NCBI GenBank assembly: GCA_000690595.2
Contig: JHUT02000007.1
Location: forward strand, 124,402-188,401
DNA: 64,000 bases
Source of the DNA: Natrinema mahii
GTDB lineage: Archaea > Halobacteriota > Halobacteria > Halobacteriales > Natrialbaceae
Direction of reading: 5' to 3'
Below are positions 49,730 through 59,159 of the stretch, piece after piece. Within the stretch, counting starts at the first letter, position 1, and every line of letters begins with the position of its first letter. The position numbers and the translations under genes are program-made. Under the pieces are notes generated by a model, which was given only the letters and a program-made list of their open reading frames with translations, did not search any database and was not told where the DNA came from.

Positions 49730-51151
49730 ATGAGCGATTCGTCGTCGGTCGGCGGGACCAACGTCGACGGGGAATCACCGCGGCTCGAGCCGACGGTCGA
49801 GACCGACGAGGCGACGATCACCGACGACGCCGAACTCGAGCGGACGCTCGGGCTCACCGGCGGCCTCGCCATCGGAATCGGGACGATGATCGGAGCCGGC
49901 ATCTTCGTCTTCCCGGGGCTGGCCGCCGGACAGGCGGGCCCCGCTGCGGCGGGCTCGTTCGCGATCGGTGCGCTCGTCGCGCTGCTGGTCGCGTTGCCCA
50001 CGTCCGAACTCGCGACGGCGATGCCGAAAAGCGGGGGCGGCTACTACTACATCTCCCGCGGTCTGGGGACGCTCGCCGGGACCGTCGTCGGATTGTCGCT
50101 GTGGTTCGGGCTGGTGTTCGCGACGGCGTTTTACCTCGTCGGCTTCGGCTACTACGCGGTCGATACGCTCGCCGAACTCGGGGTCACCGTCGGCGACGGA
50201 CTCGTCATCCCGCTGGCGCTGCTGTTCGGCGCGGGCTTTACCGTGTTGAACGTCACCGGGACGGAAAACGCGGCGAAACTCCAGAACGGGATCGTCGCGT
50301 TGCTGCTGTCGATTCTGGTCGTCTTCCTCGGGTACGGCGGCCTCGATGCGATGGGGATCGTCGGCGACCCATCCGCGCCCGAACAGTTCGCCCCCTTCGG
50401 TACGATGCCGATACTGACGACCGCGGCGCTCGTGTTCACCTCGTATCTCGGCTTCGCGCAGGTCGCGACCGTCGCCGGGGAGATGAAAGACCCCGGCCGG
50501 AACCTGCCGCTGGCGATGGTCGGCTCCGTCCTCGTCGTCGGCGTCCTCTACGTCGCGACGATCTTCGTCGCGACGAGCGCATTCGGGAGCGAACGACTCG
50601 CCGAGTTCGGCGAGACGGCCATGGTCGAGGTCGGCCGCCACTACCTCGGCGCGGCCGGTGCCGTCGCGATCGTCTTCGGCGGGCTGCTCGCGACTATGTC
50701 GAGCGCGAACGCGTCGATCCTCAGCACCTCTCGAGCCATCTACGCCGTCTCGAAGGACGCCCTGTTGCCGCGACGGGCGAGCCGCATCAACCTCCGCTAC
50801 GGCACGCCACACGTCGCGCTGGGGATGGCCGGCGGACCGATACTCGTGCTGGTCGCGACCGGTCGCGTGGAACTGCTGGCGGAGGTCGCCTCGTTCCTGC
50901 ATCTGATCACGTACGGGCTGATCTGTGTGGCCCTGCTCGCACTGCGCCGCGACGAACCGGAGTGGTACGACCCCGACTTCCGGACTCCCGGTTACCCCGT
51001 CGTCCCGATACTCGGCGCGCTCGCCAGTTTCGCCCTGATCGGCTTCATGCAACGCGCGTCACAGCTCATCGGCGTCGCGATCATGCTCGTGACCGCCGGG
51101 TGGTACGCCTACTACGCCCGCGACGTCACGCTCAGGGGGGCACTACAATGA
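49730..51151 (+). CDS. APC-family amino-acid permease
   Basis: 473 residues, twelve predicted helices. The first helix has the APC motif [20 protein letters not shown] (near residues 45-64), and [17 protein letters not shown] follows. [20 protein letters not shown] is the conserved helix-6 region. The N-terminal 40 residues are acidic and cytoplasmic. It probably imports amino acids by proton or sodium symport. The stop overlaps the start of a UspA protein gene (ATGA), the usual arrangement in which Usp domains regulate transporters. Confidence 0.92.
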   Translation: MSDSSSVGGTNVDGESPRLEPTVETDEATITDDAELERTLGLTGGLAIGIGTMIGAGIFVFPGLAAGQAGPAAAGSFAIGALVALLVALPTSELATAMPKSGGGYYYISRGLGTLAGTVVGLSLWFGLVFATAFYLVGFGYYAVDTLAELGVTVGDGLVIPLALLFGAGFTVLNVTGTENAAKLQNGIVALLLSILVVFLGYGGLDAMGIVGDPSAPEQFAPFGTMPILTTAALVFTSYLGFAQVATVAGEMKDPGRNLPLAMVGSVLVVGVLYVATIFVATSAFGSERLAEFGETAMVEVGRHYLGAAGAVAIVFGGLLATMSSANASILSTSRAIYAVSKDALLPRRASRINLRYGTPHVALGMAGGPILVLVATGRVELLAEVASFLHLITYGLICVALLALRRDEPEWYDPDFRTPGYPVVPILGALASFALIGFMQRASQLIGVAIMLVTAGWYAYYARDVTLRGALQ

Positions 51152-51840
51152 CTCGAGTCCTCGTCCCGCTGGCGATCCTCGAGGGCGAGACGGTCCCGGC
51201 GGGACTGCCGACGCTGCTCGCGCCCGCGGACGTGACGGTACTGGGCTATCACGTTCTGCCCGAGCAGACGCCGCCGGACCAGGCGCGACTCCAGTACGAG
51301 GACCGGGCGACCGCCGCCCTCGACGATCTCGTCGCCGAGTTCGAAGCGGCCGGCAGCGAGGCCGACCACCGCCTCGTGTTCACCCACGACCGGGAGCAGA
51401 CGATCGACCGAGTCGCCGCGGAGACCGGAGCGGACGCCTACGCTATTCCGGGCGTGACCGGACCGGTCGATCGGCTCCTCGTGACGCTCTCGGGCGACGT
51501 CGCCGCCGAACGCATTCGTTCGTTCGTCGCCGACTTGATCGCCGGCCGCGAGATCGACGTCACGCTCTTTCTCGCGACCGACGACGAGCCCGGCGGCCGC
51601 GAGTCCCTCGAGACGGCCGCCGAAGCCCTCGCCGCGGCCGGTATCGACGCCGAGACCGAACTCTCGGTCGGCGACGCGCCGTTCGAGGCACTCCTGGACG
51701 CCGCTGCGGACCACGACGCCGTCGTCATGGGCGAGCAAGCCCCGTCGCTCCGGTCGTTCCTCCTGGGCGAGGACGAAGAGCGGGTCGCCGCCGAGTCGGT
51801 CGGTCCGGTACTCGTCGTTCGGAGTTCCGACGGCGCGTGA
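51148..51840 (+). CDS. double UspA-domain protein, permease partner
   Basis: 230 residues. The N-terminal half begins [20 protein letters not shown], and the C-terminal half has [20 protein letters not shown] and [20 protein letters not shown]. It contains two Usp-like folds; the second keeps a weak nucleotide signature. Overlap with the permease gene implies control of transport, as in other haloarchaeal permease-Usp pairs. A homologue with the same features (LEGExVP, LGYxxLPxQ, QYxDR) lies tail to tail at 51871. Confidence 0.85.
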   Translation: MTRVLVPLAILEGETVPAGLPTLLAPADVTVLGYHVLPEQTPPDQARLQYEDRATAALDDLVAEFEAAGSEADHRLVFTHDREQTIDRVAAETGADAYAIPGVTGPVDRLLVTLSGDVAAERIRSFVADLIAGREIDVTLFLATDDEPGGRESLETAAEALAAAGIDAETELSVGDAPFEALLDAAADHDAVVMGEQAPSLRSFLLGEDEERVAAESVGPVLVVRSSDGA

Positions 51841-51870
51841 TCTCCGCGTGTCGGTGTACCCACACGTTCG

Positions 51871-52635
51871 CTACTCTTCACTTTCGCTGCCAGGTTTCCG
51901 GTCCTCCGCCGTTGTCTCGAGGTACTCGCCGCGAATCACGAGGACCGGATCGACCGTTCCTCGGGCCAGTCGTTCGACGCGATCCCGGAAGACGAAACGG
52001 CGGATCGACGGCCGGCTCTCGCCGAGGACGAGGAGGTCGTAGTCCGCCGCGGCGTCGAGGATCGCCGCCGTCGGCGAGTCGTCGACGACGACCGTACTGT
52101 CGATCCGCTCGTCGTCGAAGCCTTCGGTCACCAGTTCCGACCGCGCCGCCTCGAGCAGTTCCGCGCCCGCGTCTCGCTCCGCCTCGTCGGCCGCGACGTG
52201 AAAGAGGGTGACCGAGAGGGTCGTGTCGGCGAGGACCGTACAGAGCAATCTGGCGATGTGTTCGACGTTGACGTCGCTTCGAACCGCGACGAGGACCGTC
52301 TCGAGGACGGGTGCCGGGTTGCAGACCAGGACGGCGTCGCACGACTCCTCGACGGCGACGCGTTCGAACGTCTTCAGTCGGGAGTGGGTAAACGCCAGTC
52401 GCGACGTAACGTCGCAGCCGGCGTCCTCGAACACCGTCCGTCGCTCCGCGAGTTCGGCCCGCATGCGGTCACCGTACTGGTCGCGTGCCTGCTCCGTGCC
52501 GGTCTGGTCGGGGAGTTCGCGATAGCCCAGCAGGACGACCGGAATCGACGCGAACGCGTCGACGAGCGTCCGCGGGACGCTCTCCCCCTCGAGGACGTCG
52601 ACCGGGAGCAACACGCGATGATCGCGGTCTGACAT
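51871..52635 (-). CDS. double UspA-domain protein, homologue of the gene at 51148
   Basis: 254 residues from ATG 52635, MSDRDHRVLLPVDVLEGESV. Shares with its convergent neighbour the blocks VLEGESVPRTLVDAFASIPV, VLLGYRELPDQTGTEQARDQ and, at the end, YDLLVLGESRPSIRRFVFRD. The pair arose by inverted duplication or transfer. A TATA box GGATATATTA about 30-35 bases upstream gives it a separate promoter. It probably also regulates a transporter. Confidence 0.85.
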   Translation of the reverse strand: MSDRDHRVLLPVDVLEGESVPRTLVDAFASIPVVLLGYRELPDQTGTEQARDQYGDRMRAELAERRTVFEDAGCDVTSRLAFTHSRLKTFERVAVEESCDAVLVCNPAPVLETVLVAVRSDVNVEHIARLLCTVLADTTLSVTLFHVAADEAERDAGAELLEAARSELVTEGFDDERIDSTVVVDDSPTAAILDAAADYDLLVLGESRPSIRRFVFRDRVERLARGTVDPVLVIRGEYLETTAEDRKPGSESEE

Positions 52636-52770
52636 TGCTGACGAGTGGTCCTCCCACGGGCAGCGTAATATATCCCGGCCGGCGACGGCCCCTCGAGCCC
52701 CGTCTCGATGGGGCGGCCGACCGCGGGAGCGGCCGCGCGTTTTTGTAGCTCGGTCACTTAAACCAGTACC

Positions 52771-53904
52771 GTGACGGCGCGAGAAAACAGCGGGACGACG
52801 AACGGAGCCGATGCCGTGGCCGCGTTCGGCGAGGCGGCCGCGCCGGCCGCCGGTGACGACGCGGTCGGAACCGACCGGGAGATCGAGGGAGAGCGGCCAC
52901 CGACCGAGACGCGCCCGGACAGCCGCGAGCCGTCGGCGACGGACGACCGCGATATTGCCGTCTCCGTCACCGGACTGTCCAAGCGGTTCGGCGACGGCGA
53001 GACGGCGGTCACCGCGGTCGACGACGTGAGCGTCGACATCGAGACCGGCTCGATCGTCGGCCTGCTGGGGCCCAACGGTGCCGGCAAGACGACGCTCATC
53101 AAGTCGGTCCTCGGGATGGTCGTGCCGGACGCGGGCAGCGTCCGGATCCGCGGCATCGATCTCCGGGAGCGACCGCGGGCGGCCTACAGCGCCGTCGACG
53201 CGATGCTCGAGGGAGCGCGCAACGACTACTGGCGGTTGACCGTCCGGGAGAACCTGCGGTACTTCGCTACGATCGGCGGCGTCGACCCGAACTCGGTCCG
53301 CGACCGCCACGACCGGCTGCTGGCCCAACTCGACCTCGAGGCGAAGGCGGACGTTCCGGTCCGCGATCTCTCCCGGGGGATGAAACAGAAGGTGTCGCTG
53401 GCCAGCGTCCTCGCCGGGGGCGCCGAGGTCGTCTTCCTCGACGAGCCCACGCTCGGGTTGGATATCGAGAGTTCCCGGACGCTCCAACGGGAACTGCGAC
53501 GCCTCGCCGCGGAGGAGGACCTCACCGTCGTCCTCAGCAGCCACGACATGGACGTCGTCGAGACGGTCTGTGACCGCGTCCTCATCATGTCCGAGGGAGC
53601 GATCATCGCGGACGACACCGTCGACGCCTTGCTGTCCGACACGGACCGCCACTGCGTTCGGATCACGAGCGCCGACATCGACGCCGCGCTCGTCTCGCGG
53701 CTGCGACGGCGCTTCGATTCGCTCGAGGCCGAGCGACGCGACGCCGGCCACCGGATCGAGGTCGTGACCGACAGCGACGGCCTCTACGAGCTGCTGGCAC
53801 GGCTCCGCGGCGACGGCGTGACCCTCGAGCGCGTCCGGACGGTCGAGCCGGACCTCGAGGACGTCTTCGTCGAGTTGACGAGCGGCGACCGAGGTGACCG
53901 ATGA
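52771..53904 (+). CDS. ABC transporter ATP-binding protein
   Basis: 377 residues from GTG 52771. A 65-residue acidic, low-complexity N-terminus precedes the ATPase: ISVTGLSKRFGDGETAVTAV-like start, Walker A GPNGAGKTT, signature LSRGMKQKVSLASVLAGGAE, Walker B VVFLDEPTLGLD and the H-loop SSHDMDVV. The C-terminal 60 residues are typical of drug or polysaccharide exporters. It energises export with the permease encoded directly after it (ATGA overlap). The start could also be further downstream. Confidence 0.9.
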   Translation: MTARENSGTTNGADAVAAFGEAAAPAAGDDAVGTDREIEGERPPTETRPDSREPSATDDRDIAVSVTGLSKRFGDGETAVTAVDDVSVDIETGSIVGLLGPNGAGKTTLIKSVLGMVVPDAGSVRIRGIDLRERPRAAYSAVDAMLEGARNDYWRLTVRENLRYFATIGGVDPNSVRDRHDRLLAQLDLEAKADVPVRDLSRGMKQKVSLASVLAGGAEVVFLDEPTLGLDIESSRTLQRELRRLAAEEDLTVVLSSHDMDVVETVCDRVLIMSEGAIIADDTVDALLSDTDRHCVRITSADIDAALVSRLRRRFDSLEAERRDAGHRIEVVTDSDGLYELLARLRGDGVTLERVRTVEPDLEDVFVELTSGDRGDR

Positions 53905-54719
53905 GCGCGGGCGCGGGCCGGCAGGACGGGACCGACCGGCCGCGGCCGGCCGGCTACCGCCACCTCGCGCGGGCCGTCCTCTACCGCGAGTACCTGATCT
54001 TCGTCCGCTATCCCGCCAACGCCGTCGGCGGACTCGTCATCTCGGTGTTTTTCTTCGGGTTGTTGTTCTACGGCGGCCGGGCGATCGCCGGGCAGGCGCT
54101 GACCGACTCCATCGAGGGGCTCATCGTCGGCTACTTCCTGTGGTCGCTCTCGGTCGGGGCGTACTCCTCGATCGCGAACGACATCGGGAGCGAGGTCCAG
54201 TGGGGCACCCTCGAGCGCCACGTGATGTCGCCGTTTGGCTTCGCTCCCGTGGCGCTGTTGAAGGGCCTCGCCAAAATCGTCCGGTCGTTCGTCACCTCGT
54301 CGGTGCTGCTCGCTGTCATGTTGCTCATGACCGGGCGGAGCCTCGAGTTGAACCTCGGAACGATCGTCGTCGTCGCGACGTGCAGCATCGTCTCGGTACT
54401 GGGGCTCGGACTGGCCGCCGGCGGCGTGACCGTCCTCTACAAGCGGGTCGGCAACTGGCTCAACCTGCTCCAGTTCGGCTTCATCATATTGATCTCCGCG
54501 CCCGCGTTCGACCTCGGCTGGCTGCGGTTCCTCCCGCTCGCGCAGGGCAGCGCGCTCCTCCAGCGGACGATGATCGATAACGTCCGCCTCTGGGAGTTTC
54601 CGGCGGCCGATCTCGCGGTCCTGCTCGGAGTCGCCGTCGGGTACCTCGCGCTCGGCTACGCGGTCTTCCAGTACGCGACCCGACGGGCGCGTCGGCTCGG
54701 CGTCCTCGGGGACTACTGA
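53901..54719 (+). CDS. ABC-2-type permease
   Basis: 272 residues with six helices, for example AVGGLVISVFFFGLLFYGGR (about residues 38-57), LIVGYFLWSLSVGAYSSIAN, VTSSVLLAVMLLMTGRSLEL, VVATCSIVSVLGLGLAAGGV and LLQFGFIILISAPAFDLGWL. ABC-2 exporters move lipids, drugs or polysaccharides out of the cell. Overlaps the ATPase gene by four bases; the two form an exporter. Substrate unknown. Confidence 0.9.
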   Translation: MSAGAGRQDGTDRPRPAGYRHLARAVLYREYLIFVRYPANAVGGLVISVFFFGLLFYGGRAIAGQALTDSIEGLIVGYFLWSLSVGAYSSIANDIGSEVQWGTLERHVMSPFGFAPVALLKGLAKIVRSFVTSSVLLAVMLLMTGRSLELNLGTIVVVATCSIVSVLGLGLAAGGVTVLYKRVGNWLNLLQFGFIILISAPAFDLGWLRFLPLAQGSALLQRTMIDNVRLWEFPAADLAVLLGVAVGYLALGYAVFQYATRRARRLGVLGDY

Positions 54720-54803
54720 CCCGCCTCCGGCCCGCCCGGACCGACGGCGTCGGGACCCGTCGTCCCCGCCAGACTCTCCCCCGTGGCACCCGTTCGATTT
54801 CGT

Positions 54804-55049
54804 ATGGCCCACGACAGGATCCACGCGCGGAAACCGACACACGACCTCGAGCGATGGTCCGTCGGGACGATCGCCGCCGTCTCCGAGCGGGACGGTCACG
54901 CCGTTTTCGAGGTAACCGCCGAGGGCGGCGAGTCGGTCGAACTCGTCGTGACGGTCGCGATCCGGGATCTCGTCCTTCGGCGACTCGACCTCGCGGCCGA
55001 CGAGTCGCCGATCGGTGCCCGCGTCTGGTACCGCACCCGCGGCGGCTGA
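54804..55049 (+). CDS. small conserved haloarchaeal beta protein, 81 aa
   Basis: MAHDRIHARKPTHDLERWSV, then TIAAVSERDGHAVFEVTAEG and VELVVTVAIRDLVLRRLDL. Alternating hydrophobic strands suggest a small OB- or SH3-like barrel. There is no known motif. ATG 54804 is used because the earlier in-frame start gives an unrelated basic extension. It stands between the exporter and the tRNA-binding gene. Confidence 0.68.
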   Translation: MAHDRIHARKPTHDLERWSVGTIAAVSERDGHAVFEVTAEGGESVELVVTVAIRDLVLRRLDLAADESPIGARVWYRTRGG

Positions 55050-55097
55050 CGATCGAGGACCGATACCTAGTTTTTGGTGGCGACGGTACCGCGGGGC

Positions 55098-55421
55098 ATG
55101 GTCGAGAGCCCGTTCGACGTCGAGATCGAAGTGGGCGAAGTACTCGCGGCCGAACCGTTCCCCGAAGCCGAGAAGCCCGAGATGACCAAGCTGTGGATCG
55201 ACCTCGGCGACGAGGAGATCCAGTCCGCGGCGCAGTTGGACCACCATCACGACGCCGCCGACCTCGAGGGTCGACAGGTACTCTGCGCGACGAACCTCGG
55301 CTCCGTGCGGATCGCGGGGTTCAAATCGGAGGCGCTGACCGTCGGCGTTCCCAGTGAGGAGGGGTATCCCGTGCTGGTGTCGCCCGACGAGGACGTGCCG
55401 CTGGGCGGAACGCTGTACTGA
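55098..55421 (+). CDS. tRNA-binding (CsaA/EMAP-type OB) protein
   Basis: 107 residues, one OB fold: FDVEIEVGEVLAAEPFPEAE, KLWIDLGDEEIQSAAQLDHH, DLEGRQVLCATNLGSVRIAG and SEALTVGVPSEEGYPVLVSP. The domain is like the C-terminal domain of methionyl-tRNA synthetase and CsaA, and binds tRNA or acts as a chaperone. Monocistronic; it ends just before the operator of the VapBC-like pair. Confidence 0.87.
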   Translation: MVESPFDVEIEVGEVLAAEPFPEAEKPEMTKLWIDLGDEEIQSAAQLDHHHDAADLEGRQVLCATNLGSVRIAGFKSEALTVGVPSEEGYPVLVSPDEDVPLGGTLY

Positions 55422-55424
55422 TAT

Positions 55425-55448
55425 TGGGAAGAATCTAAGTAGTTCCCA
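55425..55448. promoter_or_regulatory. inverted repeat around TATA of VapBC-like operon
   Basis: TGGGAA-(12 bases)-TTCCCA; the spacer GAATCTAAGTAG holds the TATA-like TCTAAGTA, 29-36 bases before ATG 55472. Typical geometry for an antitoxin autorepression site. Confidence 0.6.
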
Positions 55449-55471
55449 CTGTAGCTGTATACGTGTGAAAG

Positions 55472-55720
55472 ATGGGGACGGAAACTGACGACCGCGGACG
55501 GCTATATCTCTCGAAGGGTCTCCGTGAGCGGCACGGAGAGCGTTTTCACGTCGTCGAATATAGCGACCACATCGAATTGATCCCGATCGACGACGACCCG
55601 ATCGAGGGACTTCGAGAAGCCGTCGGCGACGCGTTCGATGACAAATCGATCGACGAACTGCGCGACGAAGCCCGGGAGTTGGCCCGTGAGGAGGTAGCGA
55701 ACGATGTACGTCGAGACTGA
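55472..55720 (+). CDS. AbrB-like antitoxin of VapBC pair
   Basis: 82 residues. MGTETDDRGRLYLSKGLRER is the AbrB-type DNA-binding hairpin and YSDHIELIPIDDDPIEGLRE the last strand and linker; the helical tail (DKSIDELRDEARELAREEVA) should bind the toxin. It overlaps the toxin gene by 17 bases. Operator candidate at 55425-55448. Confidence 0.85.
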   Translation: MGTETDDRGRLYLSKGLRERHGERFHVVEYSDHIELIPIDDDPIEGLREAVGDAFDDKSIDELRDEARELAREEVANDVRRD

Positions 55721-56093
55721 CTTCCTGCTAGCGCTTCTCAAGGACTCTGACTGGTTGCAGGCCGGGGCGAAAGCTGCCCTCGACGAACACGAGGTAGAAA
55801 CGTCGATCCTCGCCTACGCAGAACTCTTTCTCCTCCTCGACGACTACGACGTCGATCGCGTTCGAGCGATTTCCAACCTCGTCGAACTCGTCCCGGTTCG
55901 ACCCGAGGAACACTCACAGGCCGTTCTCAAGGCGGTCAAGTATCAGGACGAGCACGGGATGACGAACTTCGACTCGCTTCACGCGGGGATGGTCGACACG
56001 TGGGAGACGCCAGTTCTCGGTAGCGAACGTGACTACGACGACCTCGAGATCGAGCGCATCCCGCTCGAGCCGACGAACGAGGAGTCCGAGTAA
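55704..56093 (+). CDS. vapC: PIN-domain toxin (VapC type)
   Basis: 129 residues. Asp6 in MYVETDFLLALLKDSDWLQA, Glu in SILAYAELFLLLDDYD and Asp in MTNFDSLHAGMVDTW form the acidic Mg2+ site of PIN ribonucleases. It should cleave tRNA or rRNA when released. Its start overlaps the antitoxin gene. Length and layout are normal for VapC. Confidence 0.9.
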   Translation: MYVETDFLLALLKDSDWLQAGAKAALDEHEVETSILAYAELFLLLDDYDVDRVRAISNLVELVPVRPEEHSQAVLKAVKYQDEHGMTNFDSLHAGMVDTWETPVLGSERDYDDLEIERIPLEPTNEESE

Positions 56094-56170
56094 GGGCCTT
56101 CCCGTCGCTGCCCGGCCACGTTCACCGCGGATCCCGCAGGGTTTTTGCGGTGGAGAGACAGTCACCGGAT

Positions 56171-58852
56171 ATGACCGAGGCGACGGGGATCGTCGGCGAG
56201 TTCTTCTCGCTCAAGGAAGACACCGACGCCGACCTCCTGACGATGCAGTGTGGCGATTTCTACGAGTTCTTTGGGGAGGACGCCGAACTCGTCAGCGAGG
56301 AACTCGACCTCAAAGTCTCACAGAAGTCCTCGCACGGTTCCTCCTATCCGATGGCCGGCGTGCCGATCGACGACCTGACGCCCTACCTCAAGGCCTTAGT
56401 CGAACGCGGCTACCGCGTCGCCGTCGCCGACCAGTACGAGACCGACTCCGGCCACGCTCGCGAGGTCGTCCGCGTCGTGACGCCGGGCACCCTACTCGAG
56501 ACGAGCGACGCCGACGCCCAGTACATGGCGGCGGTCGTCGACGGCGGGAGCGAGGTCGGCTCGAGCGGGGACGGCTACGGCCTCGCGTTCGCCGACGTGA
56601 CGACCGGCCGCTTTCTCGTCGCCGACGTCGCCGACGCCGACGCGGCGCTGACGGAACTCTATCGGTTCGACCCGGTGGAGGTCCTGCCCGGGCCCGCGGT
56701 GCGGACGGACGACGACCTGCTCGAGAAACTGCGCGAACGCGTCGACGCGACGCTGACGCTCCACGAGACCGAAGCGTTCGCGCCCAAGCGAGCCGCCCAC
56801 ACCGTCCGCGACCAGTTTGGGACCGAAACCGTCGACCGGCTGTCGGTCGGCACGCCGACGCTCGCGGCCGCCGGCGCGGTACTCGCCTACGTCGAGGAGA
56901 CCGGCGCGGGCGTGCTGGCCTCGATGACCCGCATCCAGGCCCACCACGGCGACGATCACGTCACGCTGGACGCGACCACCCAGCGCAACCTCGAACTGAC
57001 GGAAACGATGCAGGGCGACGGCGACGGCTCGCTGTTCGCGACGATCGACCACACCGAGACCAGCGCCGGCGGCCGCCTGCTCAAAGAGTGGCTCCAGCGA
57101 CCCAGACGGTCGCTCGAGACCCTCGAGGAACGCCAGGCCGGCGTCGCCGCGCTCTCGACGGCGGCGCTGGCCCGCGACGAGATCCAGGACCGGCTCGGCG
57201 AGGCCTACGACCTCGCGCGGCTGGCCTCGAAGGCCAGCCACGGCAGTGCCGACGCGCGGGATCTGGTGGCCGTCCGCGAGACGCTGGCCGTCCTTCCGGC
57301 CGTGGCCGAGACGATCGATTCGACGCCGGAACTGGCCGACTCCGCCCTCTCCGAGATCGTCGAGCGGCCGGATCGAGCGGCCGCGCGGGACCTGCGCGAG
57401 ACCCTCGAGGAAGCCGTCGCCGAGGATCCGCCGTCGACGGTGACGCAGGGGGAACTCCTCCGGAAAGGGTACGACGCGGAACTCGACGAAGTGATCGAGC
57501 GCCACGAGGAAGTCAGGGAGTGGCTCGACACCCTCGCCGAGCGCGAAAAGCGCCAGTACGGCCTCTCACACGTCACCGTCGACCGGAACAAGACCGACGG
57601 CTACTACATTCAGGTCGGCAAATCGGCCGCGGACGGCGTGCCCGACCACTACGAGCAGATCAAGACGCTGAAAAACTCCAAGCGGTTCACCACCGAGGAA
57701 CTCGAGGAGAAAGAGCGCGATATCCTCCGACTCGAGGACCGACGCGGCGAGTTGGAGTACGAACTCTTCGAGGAACTCCGCGACGAGGTGGCCGAGCGGG
57801 CGGCACTGCTACAGGACGTCGGCCGGGCCTTAGCGACGATCGACGCGCTGGCGAGTCTGGCGACCCACGCCGCTGAGAACCGCTGGGTGCGGCCCGATCT
57901 GCATCGGGGCGATGACCTGACGATCGAGCAGGGCCGCCACCCAGTCGTCGAGCAGACCACGGAGTTCGTGCCCAACGACGTTCGCATGGACGAGGACCGC
58001 GGCTTTCTGGTCGTCACCGGCCCCAACATGTCCGGCAAGTCGACGTACATGCGTCAGGTCGCGTGTATCGTCTTGCTGGCCCAGATCGGGAGCTTCGTTC
58101 CGGCCGAGGCGGCCGAAATCGGCGTCGTCGACGGCATCTTCACTCGCGTCGGCGCGCTCGACGAACTCGCGCAGGGCCGGTCAACGTTCATGGTCGAGAT
58201 GAGCGAACTCTCGAACATTCTCCACACCGCGACCGAGGAGTCGCTGGTCATTCTGGACGAGGTGGGGCGGGGCACCGCGACCTACGACGGCATCTCGATC
58301 GCGTGGGCCGCCACGGAGTACCTGCACAACGAAGTGAAAGCGAAGACCCTCTTCGCGACCCACTACCACGAACTGACCGGCCTCGCGGAGAACCTCCCCC
58401 GCGTCGCCAACGTCCACGTTGCGGCCGACGAGCGCGACGGCGAGGTCACCTTCCTCCGGACGGTCCGCGACGGCCCCACGGATCGGTCCTACGGCGTCCA
58501 CGTCGCCGATCTCGCCGGCGTCCCGGACCCCGTCGTCGACCGCTCGAGGGAAGTCCTCGAGCGCCTGCGCGAGGAGAAAGCAATCGAGGCGAAAGGCGGG
58601 GCCTCGAGCGAGCCGGTGCAGGCGGTCTTCGATCTGGGCAGCGGGACGATGCGTGCGGCGTCACAGGGCGGGCACCAGTCCGACGCGGCGTCGACCGACG
58701 GCGGCCCGACGGCGAACGACGACGCAGGCGGGTCGCTCGATCCCGAGACCGAGGCCGTCCTCGCGGACCTCGAGTCGATCGACGTCAACACGACGCCACC
58801 GATCGAACTCGTCTCGAAGGTCCAGGAGTTACAGGAGCGACTCGAGGAGTAG
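56171..58852 (+). CDS. mutS: DNA mismatch repair protein MutS
   Basis: 893 residues from ATG 56171. The mismatch-reading F-x-E motif is F30-Y31-E32 in MQCGDFYEFFGED; connector, lever (KTDGYYIQVGKS) and clamp regions follow. The ATPase has Walker A TGPNMSGKSTYMRQ (near residue 620) and Walker B SLVILDEVGRGTATYDGISI, plus ATHYHELT. The C-terminal acidic linker and small helical end are halophilic features. It recognises mismatches and recruits MutL, whose gene starts at 62547. The usual close link to mutL is broken by a repeat-bounded insertion. Confidence 0.97.
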   Translation: MTEATGIVGEFFSLKEDTDADLLTMQCGDFYEFFGEDAELVSEELDLKVSQKSSHGSSYPMAGVPIDDLTPYLKALVERGYRVAVADQYETDSGHAREVVRVVTPGTLLETSDADAQYMAAVVDGGSEVGSSGDGYGLAFADVTTGRFLVADVADADAALTELYRFDPVEVLPGPAVRTDDDLLEKLRERVDATLTLHETEAFAPKRAAHTVRDQFGTETVDRLSVGTPTLAAAGAVLAYVEETGAGVLASMTRIQAHHGDDHVTLDATTQRNLELTETMQGDGDGSLFATIDHTETSAGGRLLKEWLQRPRRSLETLEERQAGVAALSTAALARDEIQDRLGEAYDLARLASKASHGSADARDLVAVRETLAVLPAVAETIDSTPELADSALSEIVERPDRAAARDLRETLEEAVAEDPPSTVTQGELLRKGYDAELDEVIERHEEVREWLDTLAEREKRQYGLSHVTVDRNKTDGYYIQVGKSAADGVPDHYEQIKTLKNSKRFTTEELEEKERDILRLEDRRGELEYELFEELRDEVAERAALLQDVGRALATIDALASLATHAAENRWVRPDLHRGDDLTIEQGRHPVVEQTTEFVPNDVRMDEDRGFLVVTGPNMSGKSTYMRQVACIVLLAQIGSFVPAEAAEIGVVDGIFTRVGALDELAQGRSTFMVEMSELSNILHTATEESLVILDEVGRGTATYDGISIAWAATEYLHNEVKAKTLFATHYHELTGLAENLPRVANVHVAADERDGEVTFLRTVRDGPTDRSYGVHVADLAGVPDPVVDRSREVLERLREEKAIEAKGGASSEPVQAVFDLGSGTMRAASQGGHQSDAASTDGGPTANDDAGGSLDPETEAVLADLESIDVNTTPPIELVSKVQELQERLEE

Positions 58853-58950
58853 TCGGCCGCCGATGCCGCGTTCGATGTCGGGGTGTGCGAGTTACCAGTC
58901 GTCGCTCGGATGGGTTCCGAAAACGGAACGGCTGAATCGGTAGGGAGACA

Positions 58951-59087
58951 TGCCAACATTTTGCTCTGCGCTCCCTCGTGGTTCGAGAGACCTCCGGTCT
59001 CTCGTCATCACGAAAGGCGCGAAGCGCCTTTCGAACGACTTCGCTCGGTCGCTCGGCAAAATGTTGAGTAAAAGCACTCCTCCCTCC
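58951..59087. repeat. 137-bp structured direct repeat, family C copy 1
   Basis: Identical base for base to 59887-60023. Outer arms CAACATTTTGC and GCAAAATGTTG enclose two perfect hairpins: CGAGAGACC-TCC-GGTCTCTCG and CGAAAGGCGC-GAA-GCGCCTTTCG. Single strands can fold into a three-way junction. Similarity continues in CGGGTCGGTCGTCGGCCCGC after a short insertion (to about 59137). Lies 98 bases after the mutS stop. Confidence 0.92.
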
Positions 59088-59159
59088 CTTTCACTCACTT
59101 CGTTCGTTTCGGGTCGGTCGTCGGCCCGCTCGCTCACGACGATATGGATTGAACAGACG

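Noticed and set aside
51871-53751. Leftward open frame of 626 codons
   Set aside because: Only the last 254 codons (ATG 52635) are the real Usp gene; the rest is antisense to the ABC ATPase.
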